The notes beneath the pieces are model-generated. The model had not been told where the DNA came from. It was given only the letters and a program-made list of their open reading frames with translations, and searched no databases. Positions 8,569 to 16,108 of a stretch of DNA of 62,591 nucleotides are shown in pieces. Position 1 is the first letter of the stretch, and every line of letters begins with the position of its first letter. Source of the stretch: DASTPP01 sp035762175 (GTDB lineage: Bacteria; Myxococcota_A; Polyangia; Polyangiales; Polyangiaceae); assembly GCA_035762175.1 (NCBI GenBank), contig DASTPP010000141.1, positions 1 through 62,591 on the forward strand. The letters are read 5' to 3'. Both the position numbers and the translations under genes were made by a program.

Positions 8569-9075
8569 ATGCCCGAAGAAGCGATCGTCGCGCCGCGGGC
8601 CCCCTTCGACGCCTGGCCCGCGCAAGCGTTCGACCACCGCTTCGGGTTCGGCTGGTGGGCCGACCCAGCCACCTGCGTCTTTCAGACCTCGATCGAGCAC
8701 GGCACCGTCGCCAGCGTCGAGGTCGTCCAGGGCTGGGTCGACGCCGCCCTCGCCGTGCGCCGCGCCGAGATCGCGCAGAGCGGCGGGCTCTTTCTGCTCT
8801 ACGACGTGCGCTCGCTGCGCCACTTCGACGCCGACGCGATGCGCCTGCACCTCGCGCGAATGCAGGCCCGGCCCCGCACCTACCTGCGCGCCTCGGTCAT
8901 CGTCGTCGAGAAGCCCTCGGCCCTCTTGCAGGTGGCCCTGCACACGGCGAACCTGGTCGCCGCCCGGGTCGCCAACGCCAAGGTCGAGCTCACGAGCGAC
9001 CTCGCCGCCGTGCTGCGCGACCACGCCGTCCGGCCCCCCGGCCCCGCCCTGACCTTCCCGGCCGCGCCGCCCTGA
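8569..9075 (+). CDS. Small protein of unknown function, SpoIIAA/STAS-like appearance
   Basis: 168 residues, no signal peptide or membrane segment. The order of segments (strand-rich start ending in FQTSIEHGTV, a helix, then GGLFLLYDVRSLRHFD, a helix, YLRASVIVVEK, then ALLQVALHTANLVAA) resembles the alternating strands and helices of SpoIIAA-like/STAS proteins that myxobacteria carry in many copies. This is a fold-level guess. The last residues (ALTFPAAPP) are encoded by the first copy of a 23-bp tandem duplication that runs past the stop codon. It stands alone between a lipoprotein gene and trmB. Confidence 0.65.
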   Translation: MPEEAIVAPRAPFDAWPAQAFDHRFGFGWWADPATCVFQTSIEHGTVASVEVVQGWVDAALAVRRAEIAQSGGLFLLYDVRSLRHFDADAMRLHLARMQARPRTYLRASVIVVEKPSALLQVALHTANLVAARVANAKVELTSDLAAVLRDHAVRPPGPALTFPAAPP

Positions 9076-9091
9076 CCTTCCCGGCCGCGCC
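9046..9091 (+). repeat. 23-bp tandem duplication across a stop codon
   Basis: Two head-to-tail copies of a unit beginning GCCCTGACCTTCCCGGCCGC (starts 9046 and 9069). The first encodes the end of the preceding protein; the stop codon lies in the second. Confidence 0.7.
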
Positions 9092-9138
9092 CCCTGAAGG
9101 CTTGCCAGGCCGGGCGGGCCGGGGCATGCGCGGGCGCC

Positions 9139-9792
9139 ATGACCTCCGCGCCCGATGACGCCTCGCCGCGGCCCCGGCGCCCGCACCCCTACGCCCACGC
9201 CCCCCGCCTGCCCGAGGGCGAGATCTCGCTGCCCTCGCTCGTGCCCGAGGGGGGCCCGCTCGCGCTCGAGATCGGCCCGGGCCGGGGCGCCTTCGCCCTC
9301 GCGTGGCTCGCGCACGACCCCCGCGTCCGCCTCGTCGCCCTCGAGGTGCGGCTCAAGTGGGCCGCCGTGCTCGACGCGCAGATGCGCGCCCGGGGCTACG
9401 GGGGGCGCGGCCGCTGCTTCGCCGAGGACGCGCGCGCGGCCCTGCCGCGGCTCGGCCCCGACGGGTCGGTCGACGTCGTCTTCTTGCACTTCCCCGACCC
9501 CTGGTGGAAGAAGCGCCACCACAAGCGCCTCGTGCTCGGCGACGCCCTCGCCGCCGAGGCCGCGCGCCTGCTCGCCCCGGGCGGCGTGTTCTACCTGCAG
9601 ACCGACGTCGAAGAGCGCGCCGAGCTCTACGAGCGCGTCGTCGGCGCGTGCCCCGCGCTCGAGCCCGCGGGCGAGGGCGGCTCGGCCCGCCTCGGGCAGA
9701 ACCCCTACGGCGTGCGCAGCAACCGCGAGGTGCGGGCCGACGAAGACGGGCTGCCGGTCTACCGAATGCGCTTCCGCAAGCGCGCCGGCTGA
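9139..9792 (+). CDS. trmB: tRNA (guanine-N7-)-methyltransferase TrmB
   Basis: 217 residues. Methylates G46 in the variable loop of tRNAs using S-adenosylmethionine. The Rossmann SAM motif EIGPGRGAF starts at residue 44, the family signature FPDPWWKKRHHKRL starts at residue 118, and the C-terminal TD (about 155) and N-R-E/EDGLPVYRMRF end are also typical. Length is usual for the family. ATG 9139 gives a short, charged, Pro-rich N-terminus before the core. It ends 54 nt before the 3' end of a convergent minus-strand gene. Good confidence in the family and reaction. Confidence 0.95.
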   Translation: MTSAPDDASPRPRRPHPYAHAPRLPEGEISLPSLVPEGGPLALEIGPGRGAFALAWLAHDPRVRLVALEVRLKWAAVLDAQMRARGYGGRGRCFAEDARAALPRLGPDGSVDVVFLHFPDPWWKKRHHKRLVLGDALAAEAARLLAPGGVFYLQTDVEERAELYERVVGACPALEPAGEGGSARLGQNPYGVRSNREVRADEDGLPVYRMRFRKRAG

Positions 9793-9846
9793 GCGCCCCG
9801 GCCCCCCCGCGGCGCCCCGGGGGGCCCGCAGGGCGACCCGCCGCGC

Positions 9847-10470
9847 TCAGCGCGGGGGCGCCGCGCCCCCTTCGTTCTCGTCGTCGAGCGCGGCCACCTC
9901 GGCCCAGAGGCCGTCGAGATCGAGCGCCAGCCCCTCGCAGCCGGGCACCGCGCTGACGACGCCTTCGGTCGCGCCGAGGGCGTGCACGTAAGCGCCCTCG
10001 GCGCTTCGCACGAGGACCTCGAGCGTGAGCAGCTGGGGGTCGACGAGCCAGTAATAGAGCACCCCGAAGCGCGCGTACTCGCCGACCTTCTCGATGCGAT
10101 CGCGGCGCCCGTCCCGGGCCCGCGTCGAGACGATCTCGACGACCAGCGAGGGCGGCTCGTAGACGAGCGACGCCCGGCCGGGCGGCTTGCGGCTGCCCGG
10201 CAGGTAGACGGCCACGTCGGGCTTGCGGCCGCGCCCGGGCGCGACGGCGAGCTTCGTCTCGGAGCCGAGCACCAGCCCCCCCCGCGGCACCGCCCACGCG
10301 CGCAGGGCCGCGAGCAGCCAGCCGACGATGAGCTCGTGAATGACGTTCGGCATTTCTTCGTCGACGAGGCGCCCGTCGACGAGCTCGCCGGGCTCGTCTT
10401 CGGCGAGCGCCGCCCACTGCTCGAGCGAGAGCAGCGGGGCGAGGTTCGACACGGCGTTCGCGCCCGACAT
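9847..10470 (-). CDS. Uma2-family (DUF820, PD-(D/E)XK fold) putative endonuclease
   Basis: 207 residues. Matches Uma2 proteins, which occur in large numbers in cyanobacteria and myxobacteria and have a restriction-endonuclease-like fold. Visible marks are GELVDGRLVDEEMPNVIHELI (the E near the start and the H), RKPDVAVYLPGS (the D of the PD motif), LVVEIVSTRARDGRRDRIEKVGEY (the ExVS...D...K active-site part) and GVLYYWLVDP. Likely a single-gene unit; no partner is evident. Substrate and role are unknown for nearly all members. A second Uma2 protein lies at 30368. Confidence 0.88.
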   Translation of the reverse strand: MSGANAVSNLAPLLSLEQWAALAEDEPGELVDGRLVDEEMPNVIHELIVGWLLAALRAWAVPRGGLVLGSETKLAVAPGRGRKPDVAVYLPGSRKPPGRASLVYEPPSLVVEIVSTRARDGRRDRIEKVGEYARFGVLYYWLVDPQLLTLEVLVRSAEGAYVHALGATEGVVSAVPGCEGLALDLDGLWAEVAALDDENEGGAAPPR

Positions 10471-10528
10471 CTCGGAGGCCAGTGTAGCACGGCGCCCCTC
10501 GCGCGAAACGGACCGCTGCCGCCTCCGC

Positions 10529-10624
10529 GCCCTCGCCCGCCGCGGCCGACACGCCCTCGCCCGCCGCAGCCGACGCGCCCTCGCCCGCCGCGGCCGACGC
10601 GCCCTCGCCCGCCGCGGCCCGCTC
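10529..10624. repeat. 24-bp minisatellite, 4 copies
   Basis: Four near-identical copies of GCCCTCGCCCGCCGCGGCCG plus 4 more bases, starting at 10529, 10553, 10577 and 10601, between the divergent-side end of the Uma2 gene and the 3' end of the next minus-strand gene. Nothing else is visible in 10471-10638. Confidence 0.85.
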
Positions 10625-10638
10625 GCCCCCGGGGGCGC

Positions 10639-11277
10639 TCAGTAAAAGCCTTCGCGCCGGGCGTAGCGGGCGGCGCGCGCGACGTCGAACGCCTCGACGT
10701 CGAAGTCGTCGCCGCGCACGGCGCGGAGCACCTCGCCGCAGGTCGGCAGCGCCGACGGGTCGGCGAAGCGCTCGGGGGCCCACAGCGCAGAGCGGATGGC
10801 CGCCTTCGGGCAGTGGACGAACGCCTCTTCGATGTCGACCAGAATGCCGAGCTTCGGCGCCTTGCCCTCGACGGCCGAGTCGGCGAGCAGCGCGGGGTCG
10901 GTGGTGATCGTCGCCCGGCCGTTGACGCGGAACGTGTCGCCGACGCCGGGGATGAGAAAGAGCAGCCCGACCCGAGGGTTGCCGAGAATGTTGCGCAGCG
11001 AGTCGGCCAGCTTGTTGCCGGGCCGCTCGGGCACCAGCAACGTCGTGTCGTCGAGCACGCGCACGAAGCCGGCCGGGTCGCCCCGCGGGCTGACGTCGCA
11101 CGAGCCGTCGGCGCCCGCGGTCGACAGGCAGAGAAAGGGCGACAGCTCGACGAAGCGGCGGGTGAGCGGGTTCAAGCGGTCGCTCGCCTTCGACCGCACG
11201 ATCTCGGTCGGCGCCCCGATGAGCTCGCGGAGCTGCGCCTCGGTGTCGATGGTGTGCGGCGTGAGTCGGTGGCCCAT
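10639..11277 (-). CDS. Pyridoxamine 5'-phosphate oxidase-like FMN-binding protein
   Basis: 212 residues with the split-barrel flavin fold of PNPOx-like proteins, close to the subgroup named after DR2398/MSMEG_1061. Visible: FVELSPFLCLSTAGADGSCDVSPRGDPAGFV (barrel entry and FMN phosphate region), LLVPERPGNKLADSLRNILGNPRVGLLFLIPG, RVNGRATITTDP, and FVHCPKAAIRSALW near the end. These proteins bind FMN or F420 and many are reductases of unknown substrate, so a precise reaction cannot be given. Soluble, no signal peptide. The upstream gap holds a 25-bp repeat shared with the promoter region of the divergent sirtuin gene. Confidence 0.88.
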   Translation of the reverse strand: MGHRLTPHTIDTEAQLRELIGAPTEIVRSKASDRLNPLTRRFVELSPFLCLSTAGADGSCDVSPRGDPAGFVRVLDDTTLLVPERPGNKLADSLRNILGNPRVGLLFLIPGVGDTFRVNGRATITTDPALLADSAVEGKAPKLGILVDIEEAFVHCPKAAIRSALWAPERFADPSALPTCGEVLRAVRGDDFDVEAFDVARAARYARREGFY

Positions 11278-11360
11278 CGCCGCCCAGCCTAGCGCCAGAC
11301 CCGGCCCGCCGGGTACTCGGACGCGAGCGGGGCCGAGCCGCCCGGCCGGCGCCGCACCGC

Positions 11361-11435
11361 CGTTGGCGCGGGCGGCCGCCGCGGTCGTTGGCGCGGGCGG
11401 CCGCCGCGATCGTTTGCGCGGGCGGCCGCCGCGGC
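11361..11435. repeat. 25-bp minisatellite, 3 copies
   Basis: Three copies of CGTTGGCGCGGGCGGCCGCC plus 5 bases at 11361, 11386 and 11411 with few changes. It occupies much of the gap between divergent genes (11278-11492), so it sits where their promoters should be. Confidence 0.85.
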
Positions 11436-11492
11436 CCAGAGTGTCGCGGCGCGGGGGGTGAATACAGCCCCCCCGAGCTGCAGAGCTTCACG

Positions 11493-12275
11493 ATGTTGTC
11501 GACCACCCACCCCAACGACCACGACGTTAGCGCGCAGGTCGAGGCCGTCGCCCGCCTGATCGCCGAGAGCAAGCACCTCGTCGCCTTCACCGGCGCGGGC
11601 ATCAGCACCGACTCGGGCATCCCCGACTTTCGCGGCCCCGACGGCGTGTGGACACGCCGCGACGCCGGCCTGCCGCCCCCCGCGTGGGGCACGCCGCAGG
11701 CCAAGGTGCGCCCGAACGCGTCGCACGAGGCGCTCGTCGAGCTGCAAGAGCTCGGGCGGCTCAAGTTCCTCATCACCCAGAATACCGACAACTTGCACCG
11801 CCGCTCGGGCATTCGGCCCGAGCTCCTGGCCGAGCTGCACGGCAACGGGCGGCTCATGCGTTGCACCGAGTGTGACCGCCAGTTCGAACGCAGCGAGGTC
11901 GGCTGGGACCGCGAGCTCTTCGGCCCCGGCTACCGCACGCAGAAGCCCGTCAAGGGCCAGCCCCCCTGCCCCCGCTGCCGCGGCCGGCTCGTCTCGTCGG
12001 TCGTCAACTTCGGCGACTTGCTGCCCGAGCGCGAGCTCGCCCTCGCGGCCCTGCACGCCCAACGCTGCGACGTGATGCTCGCGCTCGGCTCGTCGCTCGT
12101 CGTCAACCCGGCCGCCGCCCTCGTCGGCCTCGCCCTCGAGCACGGCGCCCACGTCGTGCTCATCAACCGCGGCGAGACCCCCTACGACGAGCTCGTCGGC
12201 ACGCGCATCGAGGCGGGCATCGGCACCATCTTGCCAGCCGCCGCCGCCCGGGCCAAAGCCCTACTCGGCCGCTAG
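11493..12275 (+). CDS. Sir2-family NAD-dependent protein deacylase (sirtuin)
   Basis: 260 residues. Removes acyl groups from protein lysines with NAD+. Signature motifs: FTGAGISTDSGIPDFRG (about 31-47), TQNTDNLH (about 95), catalytic H116 in AELHGNG, a structural zinc site C124-x2-C127 and C159-x2-C162, then VNFGDLLP and GSSLVVNPAA, and VLINRGETP near the end. ATG 11493 was chosen because the sequence upstream is low complexity and overlaps a repeat. The protein is a complete stand-alone sirtuin, not fused to a defence domain. The fpg gene starts 77 nt downstream on the same strand. Confidence 0.93.
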   Translation: MLSTTHPNDHDVSAQVEAVARLIAESKHLVAFTGAGISTDSGIPDFRGPDGVWTRRDAGLPPPAWGTPQAKVRPNASHEALVELQELGRLKFLITQNTDNLHRRSGIRPELLAELHGNGRLMRCTECDRQFERSEVGWDRELFGPGYRTQKPVKGQPPCPRCRGRLVSSVVNFGDLLPERELALAALHAQRCDVMLALGSSLVVNPAAALVGLALEHGAHVVLINRGETPYDELVGTRIEAGIGTILPAAAARAKALLGR

Positions 12276-12352
12276 ACCCGACCCACCTTCGCCGGCCAGA
12301 GCAGAGACCGCCCATGGCCCGTGCCGAGGGCGCCCCCCTCCCCACCCCGCCC

Positions 12353-13195
12353 ATGCCCGAGCTCGCCGAGGTCGAACACGCCCGCCGCCTCTGGGACGTC
12401 GGCCTCGGCCGCCGCGTGCACGAGGTGACCATTCGCTCGCCGGGCTCGCGGGTGTTCCGCGGCGCCGACGTCGACGAGCTCTCGGCGGCGCTGGGGGGCC
12501 GGGCGCTCCACTCGTCGGCGGCGAAGGGCAAGCAGATGGCCTTTCGTTTCGGCCCCGGCGGCGCCGCGTGGCTCGGGCTGCACCTCGGCATGAGCGGGCG
12601 CCTGCTGGTCGAAGCGGCCGACTACGAGCCGGCGAAGCACGACCACCTCGTGCTGCGGCAGGCCGGGCGCTCGCTCGTCTTCAGCGATCCGCGCCACTTC
12701 GGGCGGGTGCGCTTTCACCAGGGCGGCGAGCCCTCGTGGTGGGCGTCGATCGCGCCCTCGGTGCTCGGCGACGAGTTCGACGCGGCGTCCGTCATTGCCT
12801 TCCTTGGCCGGCGCCGGCGGGCGCCGCTGAAGGCGGTGCTGCTGATGCAAGAGCGCTTCCCCGGCGTCGGCAACTGGATGGCCGACGAAATTCTCTGGCG
12901 GGCGCGCATGCACCCCGCGACCCCCGCCGGCTCGCTCGACCAGCGCGGCGCGACGGCGCTCTGGCGCGCCGTGCGCCGGGTCGCCCGGCTCGCCGTCGAC
13001 ACCATCGACGACGCGTGGAATTACCCATCATCCTGGCTCTTCGCGCAGCGCTGGCGCCCCGGCGGCCGCTGCCCCCGCTGCGGCGAGGCGCTCTCGCGGG
13101 CGGCGATCGGCGGGCGCACGACCTGCTGGTGCCCGCGCTGCCAGCCCGGCGCCGCGGGCTCCCGGGGCCGCGGCCGCGCGGGCGCGAAGAGGTAG
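12353..13195 (+). CDS. mutM: Formamidopyrimidine-DNA glycosylase (Fpg/MutM)
   Basis: 280 residues. Excises oxidised purines such as 8-oxoguanine and nicks the abasic site. The start must be ATG 12353, which gives MPELAEVE: the Pro after Met is the catalytic nucleophile and must be N-terminal; an upstream ATG (12314) would bury it. K58 (57 after Met removal) matches the conserved catalytic-loop lysine. The helix-two-turn-helix reads PGVGNWMADEILWRA, and the C-terminal zinc finger uses C240, C243, C260 and C263. The last residues (GRGRAGAKR) and the stop codon lie in the first unit of a 38-bp minisatellite, so the tail has probably been reshaped by repeat expansion. Confidence 0.94.
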   Translation: MPELAEVEHARRLWDVGLGRRVHEVTIRSPGSRVFRGADVDELSAALGGRALHSSAAKGKQMAFRFGPGGAAWLGLHLGMSGRLLVEAADYEPAKHDHLVLRQAGRSLVFSDPRHFGRVRFHQGGEPSWWASIAPSVLGDEFDAASVIAFLGRRRRAPLKAVLLMQERFPGVGNWMADEILWRARMHPATPAGSLDQRGATALWRAVRRVARLAVDTIDDAWNYPSSWLFAQRWRPGGRCPRCGEALSRAAIGGRTTCWCPRCQPGAAGSRGRGRAGAKR

Positions 13196-13330
13196 CCGCC
13201 TGCGACGGCGGCCGCGCGGGCGCGAAGGGGTAGCCGCCTGCGATGGCGGGCGCGCGGGCGCGAAGGGGTAGCCGCCTGCGATGGCGGCCGCGCGGGCGCG
13301 AAGGGGTAGCCGCCTGCGACGGCCGGCGCG
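13171..13330. repeat. 38-bp minisatellite, 4 copies, starting inside mutM
   Basis: GTAGCCGCCTGCGATGGCGG plus 18 bases repeats with an exact 38-bp period (unit starts 13192, 13230, 13268, 13306), and part of a unit extends left into the last mutM codons. Each unit contains the GGTAG that forms the mutM stop in the first copy. Confidence 0.9.
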
Positions 13331-13595
13331 CCGGCCGAGCGCACGGTTGCCCCGAACCCCCGGCCGGTGCTCTCGAAAGGGCGCCACGCGAGAGCCGTTC
13401 GAGCGCACCATGCCCCCCCTCGGGCCTTTTGCGGTCGGTGCTCAAAAATTACCCGAACGAGGCGATTTTAAAGTTCGCCACTGTCGGGCCACCGTACGCC
13501 TGCACCCTCACTGAAAATTGCGCAAAAAGCCGAACGGTCGCCCGCACTTTCGCTGACGCGCAAGCCCCGGTTCAGGTACCTCAATGTGAAGACCC
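13331..13595. other. Intergenic stretch with an AT-richer core (13440-13590)
   Basis: No gene seen. From about 13440 the base composition drops well below its surroundings (AAAAATTACC, ATTTTAAAG, GAAAATTGCG). It probably holds the promoter of the zinc-ribbon gene at 13596. No clear -35/-10 pair was found. Confidence 0.4.
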
Positions 13596-14285
13596 ATGGA
13601 ATGGCAGCCGTTTCGGTGTGGGGTCTGCGGGGCGGGGCTGGGCGCGACCGACGAGGGCCCCGCGCGCTGCGACAACTGCGCGGCGGTGGTGAGCGCCGGG
13701 CCGATGTCACGCCGCTTCATCGCCCGGTCTCGCTTCGAAGACCAGAGCCTCGGCAGCTTCTCGCTCGAGGACCGCGGCGTCGCGCAGGGCGCGCGCTGGG
13801 GCTGGCGCGATACCGACGGCGCGCTCGTCGTGACCGCGCCGCCGGCCGAGGTCGGCTACCCGCTGCTCTTCCACCCCGGCGTCTTCGACGGCGTCGAGGC
13901 CTGCGTGCGGTTCCGGGTCGAGAGCGGCCTCGGCCCCGACGCGAACGTCGCGCTCTGGCTCCGGGTCGACGACCAGGCGGGGGCGTACACCGTGCGGCTC
14001 TACGGCGACGGGCGCCTGACGGTCGCGCTGCGCGACGCCGACGCCGTCCGCGAGATGATCGCCGAGATGCAGGCGGGCGACGTGCTCTCGGCGGCGCGCT
14101 CGGTCGAGCTGCGGGCGGCCCTGCGCGACGACCGGCTGCACGTCTACGTCAACGGCGCCTCCGCCGCCTCCGTCCGCTGCTACGAGCTCGATCAAGGCTA
14201 CTTCATCCTCGGCCTCGAGACGGGCGCCGAGCCGCTGACCGTCGCCCTGTTCTCGCTCGAGCTCCGCCAGCCCGCGGGGGCGTAG
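13596..14285 (+). CDS. Zinc-ribbon protein with concanavalin/LamG-like domain
   Basis: 229 residues. An N-terminal zinc ribbon (CGVCG at about 8-12 and CDNC at about 26-29) is followed by a beta-rich domain of about 180 residues (FEDQSLGSFSLEDRGV, GWRDTDGALVVTAPP, CVRFRVESGLGPDANVALWLR, AYTVRLYGDGRLTVALRD, DDRLHVYVNGASAASVRCYEL, FILGLETGAEPLTV), the strand order of LamG or DUF1080-type jelly rolls. No signal peptide, so probably cytoplasmic. The function is not known; such ribbon-jelly roll proteins are common unnamed proteins in myxobacteria. Confidence 0.75.
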   Translation: MEWQPFRCGVCGAGLGATDEGPARCDNCAAVVSAGPMSRRFIARSRFEDQSLGSFSLEDRGVAQGARWGWRDTDGALVVTAPPAEVGYPLLFHPGVFDGVEACVRFRVESGLGPDANVALWLRVDDQAGAYTVRLYGDGRLTVALRDADAVREMIAEMQAGDVLSAARSVELRAALRDDRLHVYVNGASAASVRCYELDQGYFILGLETGAEPLTVALFSLELRQPAGA

Positions 14286-14354
14286 GCTGCGCCTGGCGAA
14301 GCCGGGCACCTCGTCGGGCAGCGTACCGGGACGCCTCTTCAACCAGCCGGTGAG

Positions 14355-14669
14355 GCTTGTCAGCCGTTCGGCACGCTTGCCGAACCACCGCCGCGGCTTG
14401 CTACGCCATTTTGAAGGCCTCCTTGCTCAGTCTGAAGGCTTGTCGAACCACCCCCCCCGCTTGTCGAACGGGCGAGCAAGCCTCGCCCCCGAGCAACGAG
14501 CCGTCGGAGGCGGCCGAAGAGGCTTCGGGGTTCGAGCCAGAAGCGCCGTTCGAGGGCTGGCAAGGCGCTGGGGCGGGCAGGCAAGCCGAATTTTCGGCCG
14601 AGCAGGCCTCTCCGTTGGCTCGGCAGGCCTCCGGAGCGGCTCGACAAGCCTGCGGCCCTCGGTTCGTCG
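14355..14669 (+). repeat. Degenerate 21-bp tandem array, about 15 units (array A)
   Basis: Units start GCYT or GCSN near 14355, 14375, 14396, 14417, 14438, 14459, 14480, 14501, 14522, 14543, 14564, 14585, 14606, 14627 and 14648, nearly always 21 bp apart, and often end CGRCAA or CGAAG. Because 21 bp is seven codons, several frames are open on both strands; the frame from 14357 to 14710 reads heptads of the form (Q/K/E)-A-(S/C)-x4 (QASPLAR, QASGAAR, KACRTTP). It could be coding, but drift in unit length at two places and lack of a convincing start favour a DNA or RNA element. It lies upstream of paralogue A (14801). Confidence 0.75.
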
Positions 14670-14699
14670 CACGAAAGACGGCAAAACGCGGTGCCGCCC

Positions 14700-14727
14700 G
14701 GGCTTGGTGAGGCCCAACATTTTTTTT
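14700..14727 (+). terminator. Intrinsic terminator-like hairpin plus T8 between array A and paralogue A
   Basis: GGGCTT at 14700-14705 pairs with AGGCCC at 14710-14715 around a GGTG loop, and an unbroken run of eight T follows at 14720-14727. It is the only such T-run after a stem that I noticed in the window. It would end a transcript made across array A before the leader of the next gene. Confidence 0.55.
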
Positions 14728-14728
14728 C

Positions 14729-14800
14729 GCAACCCGCGCCGAGGCGGGGCCGAAGGGAGGACAGAAGCACCCACGACACCCCCAACCAAGAGAACCGACC
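14729..14800 (+). promoter_or_regulatory. Leader of paralogue A, conserved with that of paralogue B
   Basis: From GCAAC at 14729, a block GGCGGGGCCGAAGGGAGG follows, then ACAGAAG. The region before the minus-strand gene at 58969 (59021 down to 58970) has GCAAC, then GGCGGGGCCGAAAGGAAG, then GTCAGA in the same order. The GGGAGG is far (about 40 nt) from ATG 14801, so it is not simply its ribosome site; a regulatory site or shared ancestry of the whole module is more likely. Confidence 0.55.
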
Positions 14801-15814
14801 ATGCTCACTCGCAGAACCATTTTGTCGGCGCCGGCCCGGCTGGCCCCCGTTGTGACCACCGCCAAGCCCCCTCCCTGCTCAACGGAGGGGGCCAAGGCCG
14901 ACCGGCCCGCCGCCCCGTCGCCCGCCAAGGCGGCGCCTGGCGGCCGCGCCTCGCGCCGGAAGGCGGCCGCCGAGAGACCGGCGTCGCCCGCGAGCGAAGG
15001 CTCCGACGGCGGCCCACCATCGGAGCCACCTTCCGAAGGGGGCGCCGACGAGGGCGCCTGGCCTTCGGTCTCGCGACAAACGCTCGAGCAGACGCCGGGC
15101 CGGGTTCACCAATTTCTTCGCGGCGTCGGCACGTCGGCCTCGATTCGCGCCCAGCTCACCGCCCGCGGCTATTCGAAGAAGGTGCACGCGCAGGGCTGGC
15201 GCTTGCTTCAGGCCACGAGCGGCTTCTTCGACGACGGCGCGACCGACGGCGAGGCCGACGACACGGCGGTGCGCGCCGCCATCGCCGAGATCGACGCCTG
15301 GGACGAACCGGGCTTCCGCATCATCAACGCCTCGCTCCGGGCGCGCCACCCCGCGCAGCACGCCTTTCTGACCCAGGGCCTGCGGGCGAGCACGGGCGCC
15401 GAGTCCGTCACCGGCGTCGCCGCGCTGCTCGACCGGCTCGACGCGCTCGAGCGCGCGCCCGAGCGCGAAGCCACCCGCAAGGCCGACCACGCCGCGCTCG
15501 CCACCCTGGCCGATCGGGGCATCGACGCGCGCGAGCGCAAGCGGCTTCGCGCCCTGGTCGAGCGGGCGCAAGACTTCGCCGAGCGCTTCGACAACCCGAG
15601 CGAGCGGGCGAAGGTCGAGAAGCGAATGCGCGAGGCCCTCCTCGAGCTGCGCCTCTGGTACGAAGAGTGGTCCGAGATGGCTCGCGTCACCTTCAAGCGC
15701 CGCGACGAGCTGATTCGCCTCGGCCTCGCGTCGCGCCGCCCCCGCCGCGGGGCGAGCTCGCCCGGCGAGGGCGAGGGCGAGCCCGACGTCGAGCCCGAGG
15801 GGGCGGCGGTCTGA
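14801..15814 (+). CDS. Unknown helical protein, paralogue A of the array-linked family
   Basis: 337 residues; the family is not known to me. Residues about 1-90 are disordered, rich in Ala, Pro and Ser; 95-325 are helical; the tail is acidic (EGEGEPDVEP). It aligns along its length with the protein at 58145: GRVHQFLRGVG with DRVARLLIGVL; HAQGWRLLQATSG with HALGWSLYGKATG; EIDAWDEPGF with ELDAFENLWF; LADRGIDARERKRLRALVE with LRQRGLNDAEVARVRGLLD; ELIRLGLASRRPRR with DWVELGLAPRWRRG. No catalytic motif is evident. Upstream it has a conserved leader and a 21-bp array. ATG 14801 gives the only start before the conserved core with the leader intact; the Shine-Dalgarno is weak (AAGAGA). Confidence 0.8.
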   Translation: MLTRRTILSAPARLAPVVTTAKPPPCSTEGAKADRPAAPSPAKAAPGGRASRRKAAAERPASPASEGSDGGPPSEPPSEGGADEGAWPSVSRQTLEQTPGRVHQFLRGVGTSASIRAQLTARGYSKKVHAQGWRLLQATSGFFDDGATDGEADDTAVRAAIAEIDAWDEPGFRIINASLRARHPAQHAFLTQGLRASTGAESVTGVAALLDRLDALERAPEREATRKADHAALATLADRGIDARERKRLRALVERAQDFAERFDNPSERAKVEKRMREALLELRLWYEEWSEMARVTFKRRDELIRLGLASRRPRRGASSPGEGEGEPDVEPEGAAV

Positions 15815-15848
15815 GCCGCCCGCGAAGAAGGCGCGGGCGGCTCGGCTA

Positions 15849-16095
15849 ACCTCCCGGGGGTACGGCAGAGAGGGTGGCCAGCTCGGCACGGAGCGCTTCG
15901 CGTCGTGCGGCCCGACGGGCTGCGTCGCCGGGCCCTGCGGGCCGGGCCTGCGCTGCGACGCGGCGAGCCGCACCTGCGTCGCCGCCCTGCCGCGCGGGGC
16001 CGAGTGCTCGGACGACCCCAGGTGCGGCGAGGGCGAGTGCCTCGACGGCCGCTGCGAGCCCGAAGCCATTCTGGCGGGCGTCGAGCTCTGCGGGG
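15849..16095 (+). pseudogene. Cys-rich secreted protein remnant
   Basis: The frame through 15906 reads SCGPTGCVAGPCGPGLRCD, RTCVAALPRGAECSDD and RCGEGECLDGRCEPE with twelve or so regularly spaced cysteines. That matches the disulphide-rich C-terminal repeats of secreted myxobacterial lipoproteins. There is no start codon or signal peptide upstream in frame, and after about 16095 the frame runs into a palindromic repeat element. I read it as the leftover 3' end of a gene whose body is gone. Confidence 0.6.
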
Positions 16096-16108
16096 CGCCC
16101 CGGCGGGG

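Noticed and set aside
11388..11492. Upstream extension of the sirtuin frame
   Set aside because: It runs through the 25-bp minisatellite and is not part of the Sir2 fold; ATG 11493 is a better start.
11493..12275. Sirtuin as part of a phage-defence system with neighbours
   Set aside because: It is a complete stand-alone deacylase with zinc site, without a defence partner domain; its neighbours are mutM and a PNPOx-like gene.
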